A DNA stretch of 64,000 nucleotides, taken from JAWRCU01 sp033542235. Its GTDB lineage: Bacteria; Pseudomonadota; Alphaproteobacteria; Rhizobiales; Rhizobiaceae. Under the pieces are notes generated by a model, which was not told where the DNA came from, searched no databases, and saw only the letters and a program-made list of their open reading frames with translations. The translations under genes and the position numbers were made by a program. The DNA is taken from NCBI RefSeq assembly GCF_033542235.1, contig NZ_JAWRCU010000006.1:248001-312000 (forward strand), in the 5' to 3' direction. Of this stretch, positions 8,679 through 18,190 are shown in pieces (positions within the stretch are counted from its first letter, which is position 1; each line of letters starts with the position of its first letter).

Positions 8679-10273
8679 ATGTCGGACACCACGAGCACCG
8701 AGATGGATCACACACCGCGTTTTGTGACGCGCTGGCTGTTTTCAACCAATCACAAGGACATCGGGACGCTCTATCTCATGCTGTCGATGCTGGCGGGCAT
8801 TCTCGGCACCGGCCTGTCCGTCGCCTTGCGCATGGAACTGCAGGAGCCCGGACTCCAGATCTTCTCGGATCCGAACCTCTACAATGTCGTGGTCAGCGCG
8901 CACGGTCTGGTGATGATCTTCTTCGTCATCATGCCGGCGCTGATCGGCGGCTTCGGCAACTGGTTCGTGCCGATCATGATCGGCACACCGGATATGGCCT
9001 TTCCCTCATGAACAACATCTCGTTCTGGCTTCTGGCCGCGTCGCTTTGCCTGTTCGTTCTGTCGATGTTCGTTCCGGGCGCCTCCGGATCGACCGGCCAC
9101 AGCGGCGGCTGGACCCTCTATCCGCCCTATTCGACCGATGACCAGCCAGGCCCGGCCATGGATCTCGTTATCCTGTCGATCCATCTGTCGGGCGCATCCT
9201 CGATCCTCGGCGCCATCAACTTCATCACAACGATCCTCAATATGCGCGCGCCGGGCATGACGATGCACAAGATGCCGCTCTTCGCCTGGTCGATGCTGGT
9301 ACCCGCCTTCATGCTTCTGCTGTCTCTGCCTGTGCTCGCGGGCGCGATCACGATGCTGCTAACGGACCGCAATTTCAGCACCACCTTCTTCGCGCCCACC
9401 GGCGGAGGAGACCCGATCCTGTACCAGCACCTGTTCTGGTTCTTTGGCCACCCGGAAGTCTACATCATGATCCTGCCGGGCTTCGGGATCATCAGCCACG
9501 TCATTTCGACCTTCTCGAAGAAGCCGATCTTCGGCTATCTGGGTATGGCCTATGCCATGGTGGCCATCAGCGTGATCGGTTTCGTGGTGTGGGCGCATCA
9601 TATGTTCACGGTGGGCCTGTCGGTCGATACCCAACGCTATTTCGCCTTCGCCTCCATGGTCATCGCGGTACCGACCGGGGTGAAGGTCTTCTCCTGGCTG
9701 GCGACGATGTGGGGCGGCTCGATAAGCTTCAAGACGCCAATGCTTTGGGCGACCGGCTTCGTGCTGCTCTTCACCATCGGTGGCGTGACCGGCGTCATGA
9801 TCGCCAATCCAGGCGTCGACCGCATGCTCCACGATACCTACTTCGTCGTGGCGCATTTTCATTACGTGCTGTCGCTCGGGGCCGCCTTCGCGATCTTCGC
9901 GGGCTTCTATTACTGGTTCCCGAAAATGACCGGCTACATGATGAGCGAGACGCTCGGCCGCATCCACTTCTGGCTGACCTTCGTCGGCGTCAATCTCGTC
10001 TTCTTCCCGCAGCACTTCCTGGGGCTCGCCGGCATGCCGCGCCGCGTCGCCGACTATCCCGACGCCTTCGCCGGCTGGAACTTCATGGCGTCGGCCGGCT
10101 CCTATGTCTCGGGCGCGGGACTGATCGTCTTCTTTTTCGCGGTGGCGGAGGCGTTTGCACGCAAGCGCGTCGCGGGAGCCAATCCGTGGGGTGAAGGAGC
10201 GACGACGCTCGAATGGACACTGTCCTCACCCCCGCCCTTCCATCAATTCAATTCCCTGCCTCGCATACGCTGA
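8679..10273 (+). pseudogene. ctaD: Cytochrome c oxidase subunit I (ctaD/coxA), frameshifted
   Basis: The first 110 codons encode the start of haem-copper oxidase subunit I (RFVTRWLFSTNHKDIGTLYL, low-spin haem ligand in SAHGLVMIFF, GGFGNWFVP). At 9006-9011 the expected PRMNNIS junction reads P-S-stop; the -1 frame then continues without gap from MNNISFWLL to the C-terminal PPPFHQFNSLPRIR. One missing base explains the break. The downstream part keeps the CuB/Tyr motif GHPEVYI, HHMFTVG, the K-channel Lys (VPTGVKVFSW) and the haem ligands in HDTYFVVAHFHYV, so the core was functional until recently or the base is a sequence error. No subunit II or III gene or assembly factor is adjacent; a Tim44-like gene follows. 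Confidence 0.88.
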
Positions 10274-10284
10274 AGGGGGTCGTT

Positions 10285-10908
10285 GTGAACGAAGCCTCAG
10301 ACGTCGCCAATAACGCGCCCGCAATCATTCTGTTTTGTTTATGGTGGGCGTTTCTCTGGGCTCTAGACATCCTGGCAACGCCGGACGCTGCGAGAAAGTC
10401 CAAGCACACAGCAGCAAAGTTTCCGAAAGGCAGAGCACCGACCGTTGCAGAGGAATCGAGCCTCGCACGGCTTTGCGAACTCGATCCGAAGTTTAGCGCG
10501 GAGTCCTTCCTGAGGGGTGCGCGGCGCGCGTACGAAGTTGTCCTTCATGCCTACGCGATCGATGATAGCAAGACGCTGCGACCGCTCCTCTCGACCGAGG
10601 TGCTCGCGGCCTTCGCTGTCGCCTGCTCCGAGCGGATAGAAAGGCAGGCAACGCTGGAATTATCCTTCATTGGGATCGATTCCGCCAAGATTGTGAACGC
10701 CGCGACGTCCGCTGACTCGATGGAGGTTACCGTGCTCTTCCGAGCACTGATCGTCAGCGCAGAACGCTCCGCCGCCGGCGACGTAATCAGCGGCGACCCA
10801 ACTGCCGTTACGGCGACCGCGGACCTCTGGACATTTTCGCGATCCCTGTCGGCCGGACGCGGCGGATGGGTCCTCATCGCAACTGATGAAGGATCGCAAC
10901 TGGAATAG
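10285..10908 (+). CDS. Tim44-like domain membrane protein
   Basis: A 207-residue protein with one N-terminal membrane segment (IILFCLWWAFLWALDIL, about residues 11-27) and a Tim44-like domain from about residue 65: FSAESFLRGARRAYEVVLHA, then LRPLLSTEVLAAF and ELSFIGIDSAKIV. The domain belongs to the fold shared by mitochondrial Tim44 and bacterial TimA. The GTG start at 10285 was chosen because a strong AAGGGGG site precedes it; an ATG at 10213 would overlap the oxidase gene by 61 bases. It lies directly after the oxidase subunit I gene, which hints at a membrane assembly role. A second Tim44-like gene lies at 25690. Confidence 0.65.
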   Translation: MNEASDVANNAPAIILFCLWWAFLWALDILATPDAARKSKHTAAKFPKGRAPTVAEESSLARLCELDPKFSAESFLRGARRAYEVVLHAYAIDDSKTLRPLLSTEVLAAFAVACSERIERQATLELSFIGIDSAKIVNAATSADSMEVTVLFRALIVSAERSAAGDVISGDPTAVTATADLWTFSRSLSAGRGGWVLIATDEGSQLE

Positions 10909-10909
10909 G

Positions 10910-11260
10910 TCACCTGCCCTCTTCAAGGAACTCCTTCAACACGATGGCCTGGTTGTGAGCCTCGTCCTTGGCGCTGTAGAGAAGCGTGACGCGGCCGCGG
11001 CCGCCACTCTGACGCAAGATCGCTATCTGATCATTTCTCGCCCCCAACTCGGCGCGATAGCGGTGTCGAAACCCGATCCACTTCTTTGGATCGTGCCCAA
11101 ACCACCGGCGCAGCTCGGCGCTCGGCGCGATCTCCTTTAGCCAGAGATCGACGTGGGCTTCATCTTTCTTCAGGCCACGAGGCCAGAGGCGGTCGACGAG
11201 GACCCGCAGGCCGTCGTCCTCCGCTGACGGTTCATAGACGCGCTTCAAACGGAGCATCAT
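10910..11260 (-). CDS. DUF488 family protein
   Basis: A 116-residue protein matching the DUF488 family: it opens with LKRVYEPSAEDDGLRVLVDRLWPRGL, given here as its key parts RVLVDRLWPRG and WLKEIAPSAELRRWFGHDP, followed by VTLLYSAKDEAHNQA. Members are small cytosolic proteins of unknown activity, sometimes near stress or uracil-DNA-glycosylase-like functions. It converges on the Tim44-like gene with a one-base gap. The family call is firm; no function is assigned. Confidence 0.85.
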   Translation of the reverse strand: MMLRLKRVYEPSAEDDGLRVLVDRLWPRGLKKDEAHVDLWLKEIAPSAELRRWFGHDPKKWIGFRHRYRAELGARNDQIAILRQSGGRGRVTLLYSAKDEAHNQAIVLKEFLEEGR

Positions 11261-11655
11261 GAGGGTCTCACTGATCGGGCGTCGAGATCAAGGAAAGCCG
11301 AATAGCCGCGAACCGTGTTCAGCTCGGAAATTGCGGACATGACTGTCTGCCTTGCGTCAACCGTGAATCGCCTCCTGGCTCCGGATTTGATCCACAGGAC
11401 TGACGATAGCAGAAGTATTGGATCTGACGATTGGCATGACAAATGAATTTATCTGGTCATTGAGCGCAATTTTCTTGCACCGCTCTCCTTCGCTGCACTT
11501 TATTGGCAAAGACAGCAGAAATATTGCTCAGAACCTTCATTTATATTCAATTGCTTTGCATCGAACAATCTTGCAGCGTGTCATGCGTGGATCATGGTCG
11601 GGCTGATGGTCGGTTATTGGATAGATGCCGGCCGTCCGTGACGTGGGTGTTGCTC
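11261..11655. other. Intergenic stretch, AT-richer centre
   Basis: About 395 bases between DUF488 and the kinase gene. The segment 11440-11580 is clearly richer in A/T than its surroundings and is the likely promoter region of the kinase gene. The kinase frame stays open upstream to 11503, but the extra residues show no conserved character, so they were left out. Confidence 0.4.
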
Positions 11656-12543
11656 ATGACCTTCAGGCCGGATTTTTCCAATCATCGTCCTCAAGATAGC
11701 CAGCCAGGCCACGAGTGGGTCTCCTGCTCAAATGCGGACAATTCCGGCTGCACGGATAGCGAGGAACGACGTGATTGGACGGATTTCGATAGCGCCACCG
11801 AAAACCTTCTCCAATTAAGCCAGCAGGCGCGGACCATACGAAGACTGGCGGCCCTAGGCGAAATGGCCGGCGGAATCGCGCACGATTTCAGGAACTTGTT
11901 GGCGGCGATCGAATCCGGCTTGAGACTGGCCGAAAGAAATGCCGACGAGCCGGAGCAGGTTCGAGCCTATTTCGCGGCCATGCGTGACGGTATTCACCGG
12001 GGATTCGAATTGACCTCGCAGCTGCTGGCCTTTGCAAAGCATCGGAAGCTCGATGCGCATTTTGGCGACGTCAACGAATTCCTCAAGACATTTGAACCTT
12101 TGCTCAGATATGGGGCGGGACCAGACATCAACGTCAGGTTTCGATTGGCAAGCGATATTCCGACCTGCCTCGTCGACCCGGCACTATTCGATGCAGCGAT
12201 CCTCAACCTGGTTGCTAACGCCCGGGACGCAATGCCAGCCGGCGGCGTCATTGAAATCGCGACGGAGCGGTTTGTACAGCAAACGACGACGTCTGATCCC
12301 CCTGGATCGCGGACTTATGTCCGCATCCGGGTAAAAGACTGGGGCTGCGGTATAGCACCTGACGTGCTGGAAAGGGTGTTCGACCCGTTCTTCACCACGA
12401 AGGGGGAGAAAGGCACCGGAATAGGATTGCCACAGGTGCATGCATTCGCTGAGATGTTTTGCGGCTATGTCCAGATCGCGAGCGAACAAGGAATTGGAAC
12501 GACCGTCGATCTATTTCTTCCATCGGCCGAACTCGATCTATGA
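11656..12543 (+). CDS. Orphan sensor histidine kinase
   Basis: A 295-residue cytoplasmic histidine kinase without transmembrane segments. The dimerisation/phosphoacceptor helix contains ALGEMAGGIAHDFRNLLAAI (His in the H-box; the usual N of HDFNN is R here). The HATPase domain shows the N-box LNLVANARDAMP, the G1 box DWGCGIAP and FDPFFTTKGEKGTGIGL. The first ~60 residues carry no recognisable sensor domain. No response-regulator gene lies nearby, so its partner is elsewhere. The start at ATG 11656 is a choice; TTG 11503 is possible. Confidence 0.82.
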   Translation: MTFRPDFSNHRPQDSQPGHEWVSCSNADNSGCTDSEERRDWTDFDSATENLLQLSQQARTIRRLAALGEMAGGIAHDFRNLLAAIESGLRLAERNADEPEQVRAYFAAMRDGIHRGFELTSQLLAFAKHRKLDAHFGDVNEFLKTFEPLLRYGAGPDINVRFRLASDIPTCLVDPALFDAAILNLVANARDAMPAGGVIEIATERFVQQTTTSDPPGSRTYVRIRVKDWGCGIAPDVLERVFDPFFTTKGEKGTGIGLPQVHAFAEMFCGYVQIASEQGIGTTVDLFLPSAELDL

Positions 12544-12647
12544 ATCTCACCATAGGCGGTTATCGGCGATCATCGCTCGCCTGTATTCCGCCTTCGTCGA
12601 GATGCCCAACAATACCAGCCGATCTCGAGGCAACGGACGGCTGCGTC

Positions 12648-13496
12648 CTATTCGATCCCCCCGTTTGAAATGGCGTGGAGCCCGGCCAAGGCCGGACCTG
12701 TCACTGTTTCATCCGCATTCGCCGACTGGACCGCGTAGACCGGATACGAGAACTGCGGCATTTCGGGGACGAGTTGGAGTCGTCCGGCCACGATATGAGG
12801 CTGCACCGCACTCATCCTGAAGTAGCCGGCCCCGCCCGCTGAGAGGACGTAGCTGAGCGCGAGCGGACCGAGATCCATGAAAAGGTCCGGCCTAAGGTCC
12901 GGCAGATTCATACCATGATGCAGCGTGAACTCCGGTCCCCAATCCATGTACACATATTCGGCGCCATCTTGGAGCCGCGCCTCAGGATTGGTCGTAACAA
13001 GGACGAGTTTTTCCTCGAGCAGTAGATCGATTTTCAGCCCTGGTCGATGTTGGGGCGCGTACATGATCGCCACATCAACCATCCCCGATGCGACTTGGCT
13101 GATCAAGTCCTGCGGCACGTCGACGTGCACGCGAAGTGCGATGTCCGGAAGCGACCGACGCATCCATTTGACCCAATCCAGCAAAAGTGGCTGCCAAAGA
13201 CTGACTTCGCTGCCAACGCTCAGAACAGCGCGACGACCAGGAGGCATGGCAACCTGATGAAGCGTGCGCTGCCACAGCTGGACGAACATCGGAGCATGAC
13301 GCAGGAACTGTTCGCCGGCTGGAGTGAGCGAAGCTCCACCTTTGTGCCGAATGAAAAGCTGCCGTCCCAGTTGTTGCTCGAGAGTTCGAATTCGCGCGCT
13401 CACGGTCGTCTGAGCGACATTCAGCCGGTCCGATGCTCGAACAAAACTTCCGGTCGAAACGACCTCAATGAAGGTACGCGCCAGTTCGATGTCCAT
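12648..13496 (-). CDS. LysR-family transcriptional regulator
   Basis: A 282-residue LysR regulator: the N-terminal HTH reads LARTFIEVVSTGSFVRASDR and then TTVSARIRTLEQQLGRQLF, followed by an effector-binding domain from about residue 90. It is transcribed away from the Rieske-FAD reductase gene, so it probably controls that gene and itself. A palindromic site lies directly upstream of its start, where a canonical ribosome site is lacking. The inducer is unknown. Confidence 0.88.
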   Translation of the reverse strand: MDIELARTFIEVVSTGSFVRASDRLNVAQTTVSARIRTLEQQLGRQLFIRHKGGASLTPAGEQFLRHAPMFVQLWQRTLHQVAMPPGRRAVLSVGSEVSLWQPLLLDWVKWMRRSLPDIALRVHVDVPQDLISQVASGMVDVAIMYAPQHRPGLKIDLLLEEKLVLVTTNPEARLQDGAEYVYMDWGPEFTLHHGMNLPDLRPDLFMDLGPLALSYVLSAGGAGYFRMSAVQPHIVAGRLQLVPEMPQFSYPVYAVQSANADETVTGPALAGLHAISNGGIE

Positions 13497-13500
13497 CGAC

Positions 13501-13530
13501 TTATGACATAAGTTTTGTTCTTAAATGTCA
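13501..13530. promoter_or_regulatory. Palindromic operator candidate in LysR/reductase divergent gap
   Basis: TTATGACATAA (13501-13511) is nearly a perfect palindrome and overlaps a larger dyad, GACATAAG-N7-CTTAAATGTC (13505-13529). It sits 5-33 bases upstream of the LysR start codon, exactly where an autoregulatory LysR site would block translation or transcription of its own gene. It is assigned by position and symmetry only. Confidence 0.4.
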
Positions 13531-13784
13531 ATCAAGTTCATTTTTTAAATAGATGAGAAAAAAGACAGATCGCTGGGTATATATGCCTAAACTTGCATCC
13601 AACAAGAAACTTGCGCTCAATCGCCGATTAAATTCGTTTGTATAACGTATCGAGGAGCCGCACTGTAGATAATCGGACGCGGACAGTCATGAGCGCCACC
13701 GCCTTCCCCGTGGTGGCAGAGGCGAAGGGGCCCTACTGTTCAGACGTTGAAATGGTCATTTTTGGATCGCCAGGGATGAAGACA

Positions 13785-15320
13785 ATGGCTGCCGATGACA
13801 CCAAACACGACTTGCCCGATCTGCTCCAGGGTATAGCGCTTGCCGACCTTCCCGACGGCGGCAAGTTACTCGGCCACTGCGGCGGCGATCAGGTATTGGT
13901 CGTGCGACGTGGTACCGAAATTTTTGCGGTCGATGCGCACTGCACGCACTACGGCGGGCCACTCGCAGATGGCCTGGTGGTCAACAACACCGTCCGCTGC
14001 CCATGGCATCATGCATGCTTCGACCTGCGCACCGGCGAAGCTTTGCGCGCACCCGCATTCAGAGGACTGGCACGGTGGTGGGTGGAGCAGCGAGACGGCA
14101 GGGTTTTTGTCGTCGGAAAGCGCAAACGAATGGAACCAGCACCGGGCGGCAAGGCTTCCGGAGCGGACTCCGAGAAAATTGTCATTGTCGGCGGAGGCGC
14201 GGCCGGCTTTGCTGCCGCCGACAAGTTGCGACGCGAAGGATATCAAGGCAGCCTCACCCTGCTTAGCAACGACGAAGCGCCTCCCATTGATCGGCCTAAC
14301 CTCTCCAAGGATTACCTTGCTGGAAAAGCGCCCGAGGACTGGATTCCCCTTCGAAGCCATGATTTCTACTCAAGGAACGGTATCGACCTGCGTCTTGCCA
14401 CGGACGTCCTGGGCATCGAGGCCGCCGCTCGACAGGTCGTACTGGCGGACGGAAACCGAATTCCTTACGATCGGCTATTGCTCGCGACCGGCGCCGAACC
14501 CGTCCATCCAACCATCCCCGGTTCCAACCAGCCACATGTTCTGACCCTGCGTTCACTCGCGGATTGCCGGGCGATCATCGAACGCGCCCGCAGCGCGCGC
14601 CGAGCCGTCGTGCTGGGCGCCAGTTTCCTCGGCCTGGAAGTTGCCGCGGCCCTGCGCGCACGCAATGTCGAGGTAAATGTGGTAGCACCCGACAAGCGGC
14701 CCCTGGGGCGTGTCCTGGGTGCGCAAATGGGCGACTTTATCCGTGCCCTCCATGAAGAACATGGTGTCGCATTCCATCTCGAGGATACCGTTGCTGGTAT
14801 TGACAAAACCAGCGTAGTCCTTGCCAGCGGCGGCATATTGGCGGCCGATTTCGTTGTAGCAGGAATCGGCGTGCGTCCGCGGACCGAGCTCGCCGAGCGC
14901 GCTGGACTTGCCGTAGACCGTGGCGTGGTCGTGGATGCCTTTCTCGAAACGACCGTGCCAGGAATCTTCGCGGCAGGCGACATCGCACGCTGGCCAGATC
15001 CTCGCAGCGATGAAAGCATCCGTGTCGAGCATTGGGTCAGCGCCGAAATGCAGGGTTCAGCCGCTGCGGTCAATATGCTCGGCCGTCGCGAGCAATTCGT
15101 CACTGTCCCGTTCTTCTGGACTCAGCACTACGATGTTCCCATCAACTATGTTGGTCATGCTCGGCAATGGGACGAGATCGTGATCGACGGCGAAATCAAC
15201 GCCAGAGATTGCCTGGTGCGCTTTAAGTGCAAAGGACGCGTGCTGGCGATCGCCTCTATCTTCCGAGACACCGAAAACCTTGAGGCCGAACTGCAAATGG
15301 AGCGCGAGAGCGCGAAGTAG
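13785..15320 (+). CDS. Rieske-type FAD-dependent oxidoreductase (AIFM3-like)
   Basis: A 511-residue soluble flavoprotein with an N-terminal Rieske [2Fe-2S] domain. Its ligands are C-x-H in AHCTHYGG and C-x2-H in CPWHHACFD. A ferredoxin-reductase-like module follows: FAD-binding IVIVGGGAAGFAAADKL, NAD(P)-binding VVLGASFLGLEVAAAL, and the second FAD signature VPGIFAAGDIARW. The layout resembles the AIFM3/Nfrl group and dioxygenase ferredoxin reductases, which pass electrons from NAD(P)H. ATG 13785 is preferred (AGGG nine bases upstream); the frame is open to 13638. It is divergent from a LysR gene, so it is probably inducible. No oxygenase partner lies nearby, so the electron acceptor is unknown. 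Confidence 0.87.
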   Translation: MAADDTKHDLPDLLQGIALADLPDGGKLLGHCGGDQVLVVRRGTEIFAVDAHCTHYGGPLADGLVVNNTVRCPWHHACFDLRTGEALRAPAFRGLARWWVEQRDGRVFVVGKRKRMEPAPGGKASGADSEKIVIVGGGAAGFAAADKLRREGYQGSLTLLSNDEAPPIDRPNLSKDYLAGKAPEDWIPLRSHDFYSRNGIDLRLATDVLGIEAAARQVVLADGNRIPYDRLLLATGAEPVHPTIPGSNQPHVLTLRSLADCRAIIERARSARRAVVLGASFLGLEVAAALRARNVEVNVVAPDKRPLGRVLGAQMGDFIRALHEEHGVAFHLEDTVAGIDKTSVVLASGGILAADFVVAGIGVRPRTELAERAGLAVDRGVVVDAFLETTVPGIFAAGDIARWPDPRSDESIRVEHWVSAEMQGSAAAVNMLGRREQFVTVPFFWTQHYDVPINYVGHARQWDEIVIDGEINARDCLVRFKCKGRVLAIASIFRDTENLEAELQMERESAK

Positions 15321-15360
15321 CCAAGGAGATCTTTGTATCGCGTCCCCTTTTCCGAAACTC

Positions 15361-15804
15361 ATGCTTATCGAAAGGGTCCTATATATGTACTGGTCACCAG
15401 ACGAAGGCAAAGGTACCGACAGAACTCCTGTATCCGCGGAACGCCACGCAAGAAGTGTCGTATTTGTCGGTGACATCGCCAAAGATCCGTTGAACAGAAT
15501 CCCAACTTCTGTCGAAATCTTCGAGGACGGCGGCAGATGGTATTGCTGGGTCCGGCGCGGACGTCAAACTACCCGCCCACTGGGGCCCTACACGAAATTG
15601 CAAGCTGAGCAGGTGCAGGATTCCCGAAGGTCGCTTCTGGCCCAGAGAGGGACCGCTGACGTCGTGTTCGATAAACCGGCCTTTCAACCGACACGGCCCA
15701 CCGACCAGCTTACGATTGCTCGACCTTCCTCTGTCACGTTCGCCACGGTCTTGAAGTCTATGTTCCTGCGACTGATCAACTTCTGGCGCTCTTTGCACGA
15801 CTGA
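15361..15804 (+). CDS. Hypothetical protein
   Basis: A possible 147-residue protein of unknown function. The central part, IFEDGGRWYCWVRRGRQTTR then PLGPYTKLQAEQ, looks like real protein: aromatic-rich and reminiscent of short domains in rhizobial hypothetical proteins. The ends are poorly conserved in character. An inner ATG at 15385 is an alternative start. It starts 41 bases after the reductase stop on the same strand. Confidence is limited because no family is recognised. Confidence 0.4.
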   Translation: MLIERVLYMYWSPDEGKGTDRTPVSAERHARSVVFVGDIAKDPLNRIPTSVEIFEDGGRWYCWVRRGRQTTRPLGPYTKLQAEQVQDSRRSLLAQRGTADVVFDKPAFQPTRPTDQLTIARPSSVTFATVLKSMFLRLINFWRSLHD

Positions 15805-16366
15805 GCGCCATCATCGCTACGCGAAGGACTGGTCCATAGCTTACAATGTTTCTCTTCGCTCGCGACAGCGATGGTCCACAGTTCTCCCTGTTAGCTCAAT
15901 ACCCGGCCAAGTGTCTCGATGCGCCCGCTTGAGGTCTATTGATACAACGTGCCCTCCGCCTGTGGGGCGCCGATGACGGGGATCAGAATACAATAAATGA
16001 GCTACGCTGGTGAGGCCGCCCTCGCAAGGTCGTTGATCTTCCAAAATTGATCTGAGCCAATGCCCTCTGCTGTTTGAGAATTCTCCTATTGAGGCCTGGG
16101 TGACAGACGGGCCAGCGATCGGGTCGCTGTTCAACACACGCACAACACTGCGATGCGTGAGGAAGCCTGCCGAAGAGGGCGTGGCGAGGACCCCTGTCCT
16201 CCTGGAGGTCAACCTCCGCGGCTTGCTCGTCCGCGAGTACTTCGGCCTGAGACATGGCAAAGAACCGGAGATCCGGGAGGGTTGAACACCTTGCGGACAG
16301 CAAAGTTTAGACTACCATCGGGAGGCTTCGAAGGCCATGTTGATACCAAGCCACCGAGGAGGACAG
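15805..16366. other. Intergenic stretch without supported gene
   Basis: About 560 bases. Short frames on both strands (up to ~140 codons) give Arg/Pro/Cys-rich translations typical of GC-rich noncoding DNA. The last 12 bases contain the strong GAGGAGGA ribosome site of the next small gene. Confidence 0.5.
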
Positions 16367-16597
16367 ATGCCCCAAAAACGGCGTACCCCGGGGCGGTCCG
16401 AGGACCCTGCTGTCCTTGAGGAGCAGCTGCAAGAAGGTTTGGAGGACACTTTTCCGGCCAGCGATCCTGTCTCGGTGACATCAACCCTAATCAGCGGCAG
16501 CGGAAAGCCTCGGGAGAAAAGCGAGCAAGGGAAGGAGCACGAACAGGCGGCGAGGTTGAGCCGTCCAGCGCGGCGGCGGCGAAGCTCGCCCGGATGA
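16367..16597 (+). CDS. Small conserved hypothetical protein
   Basis: A 76-residue hydrophilic protein. The core EEQLQEGLEDTFPASDPVSV is a pattern I recognise from short rhizobial proteins of unknown function, where the acidic FPASDPVSV block is the conserved part. An excellent ribosome site (GAGGAGGACAG) precedes ATG 16367 and decides the start over the upstream ATG at 16337. The basic C-terminal tail (ARLSRPARRRRSSPG) is unlike the rest and may be altered by the nearby insertion element. Confidence 0.6.
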   Translation: MPQKRRTPGRSEDPAVLEEQLQEGLEDTFPASDPVSVTSTLISGSGKPREKSEQGKEHEQAARLSRPARRRRSSPG

Positions 16598-16696
16598 GCC
16601 GGCGTTGGGACAAACCAGTACCATTAGCCCGCGGCATAATCCCGAACCTCGTCTGCGCGGTTCTACGTAGCCGGCCATCGGATATTGTTCTGAAGG

Positions 16697-18097
16697 TTCT
16701 GCAAAAAGCTCTGGAGAAAGAACAGGCTCCGCTCTGAAGGCAGGGCGGTCATGGCACGGTGCTGAAGTTGCGATTCACCGATCCCGTGGAAGGGGTGGTG
16801 CCATGACCAAGCAAGAGCATAGGTTGGGTGGTTCGGAGTTGAAAGCGCTGCTGCTGTCGGCCACGGATGGGTTTCGGCAGGTTCTGCAGACGGTGGTGCA
16901 GGAAGTTCTGGAAGCCGAGATGACGGAGGCACTCGGGGCCGAGAAGGGCGAGCGAACGGCAACGCGGCTGAGCTACCGGTCCGGTTACTACGAGCGCAAG
17001 CTTGTGACGCGGGTCGGCGTGCTGGAGCTGCGGGTGCCGCAGGATCGGTCAGGTCGGTTCTCGACGGAGCTGTTCGAGCGCTATCAACGCTCGGAGAAGG
17101 CGTTGGTGTCGGCGCTGGTGGAGATGTACGTGCAAGGGGTGTCGACCCGCAAGGTGAAGGCGATCACCGAGGAGCTGTGCGGGCATTCGTTCTCGGCCTC
17201 GACGGTGAGCGCGGCGACGGCGCGGCTGGACGGGGCGCTGGCGGCCTTCTTCACGCGACGGCTTGCGGAGCCCTACCCATACCTGATCCTGGATGCGCGC
17301 TATGAGCGGGTGCGCGACGACGGTGTGATCGCCAGCCAGGCGGTGCTGGTGGCGATCGGGGTCGATTGGGAGGGCCGGCGGCAGATGCTGGGTGTCGAGC
17401 TGGCCAACCGCGAGAGCCGCTCGAGCTGGCGCGAGTTCGTCGTCGGCTTGCGCGACCGCGGGCTCGCCGGCGTCGAGTTCGTTGTCTCCGACGATCACCC
17501 GGGGCTGATAGCGGCCATCCGCGAAGTGCTGCCCGAGGCGGTCTGGCAGCGCTGTTACGTGCACTTCCTCAGAAACGCCCTCGACTATGTGCCGCGCAAG
17601 GTCGACGACGACTGCCTGATGGAGCTCAGATGGTTCTACGACCGCCGTGACCTTACCGAGGTCAAGCGCGACCTGGCGCAATGGATCGGCAAGTGGCAGG
17701 CCAAATACCCCAAGCTGGTGGACTGGGTGGACGGCAACATCGAGGAGACGCTGAGCTTCTATCGGCTGCCGCTGCCCCACCACAAGCACATGACGTCGTC
17801 CAACATGCTGGAGCGGCTGAACCAGGAGATCGAGCGGCGCACCCTGGTGGTTCGCATCTTCCCCAACGCGGCGAGCTGCCTGCGGCTGGTGCGGGCGCTG
17901 GCGGTGGAGATCCACGAGACCTGGCTGGAGGCGACCCGCTACCTCAACATGGACTCTCTACGTGAGCACAAGGTGAGCACAAGAAGGAGAGCCTTCCTTC
18001 GAGCATTGGCCGCCTGATGCGGCCCGGCTTCCGTCGCGCCGCGACACGGGGCTGGGCGGCGGATGCGCCTACGTCACCGTCAGTCCGTTTTGCTGAA
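16697..18097 (+). mobile_element. IS256-family insertion sequence (approximate limits)
   Basis: One complete transposase gene flanked by an imperfect inverted pair: TTCTGCAAAA at 16697-16706 and TTTTGCTGAA at 18088-18097 (9 of 10 bases complementary in inverted order). The resulting ~1.4 kb size is normal for IS256 elements. The true ends probably extend some bases beyond these cores. I could not define a target duplication. Confidence 0.5.
16803..18017 (+). CDS. IS256-family transposase
   Basis: A full-length 404-residue mutator-type transposase. The N-terminal region has the GYYERKLVTRVGVLELRVPQ-type zone, here seen as RSGYYERKLVTRVG and LELRVPQDR. The DDE triad is intact: Asp in LILDARYERVR, Asp in VVSDDHPGL, and Glu in LERLNQEIERRT, with the C/D-x2-H motif RCYVHFLRN between. 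No frameshift or early stop is present, so the element may be active. Host genes on either side are not visibly interrupted. Confidence 0.93.
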   Translation: MTKQEHRLGGSELKALLLSATDGFRQVLQTVVQEVLEAEMTEALGAEKGERTATRLSYRSGYYERKLVTRVGVLELRVPQDRSGRFSTELFERYQRSEKALVSALVEMYVQGVSTRKVKAITEELCGHSFSASTVSAATARLDGALAAFFTRRLAEPYPYLILDARYERVRDDGVIASQAVLVAIGVDWEGRRQMLGVELANRESRSSWREFVVGLRDRGLAGVEFVVSDDHPGLIAAIREVLPEAVWQRCYVHFLRNALDYVPRKVDDDCLMELRWFYDRRDLTEVKRDLAQWIGKWQAKYPKLVDWVDGNIEETLSFYRLPLPHHKHMTSSNMLERLNQEIERRTLVVRIFPNAASCLRLVRALAVEIHETWLEATRYLNMDSLREHKVSTRRRAFLRALAA

Positions 18098-18190
18098 CTT
18101 GACGCACACAACTCCGTCGACTGGAGAAACGGCATAATCGGACCGAGCTCAACGCCCACGATTCAAGCTAGCTGTCGTTCGCCTCCGGCC

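Noticed and set aside
12544..12647. Possible response-regulator start after the histidine kinase
   Set aside because: No receiver-domain motifs in any frame; the LysR gene converges immediately after.
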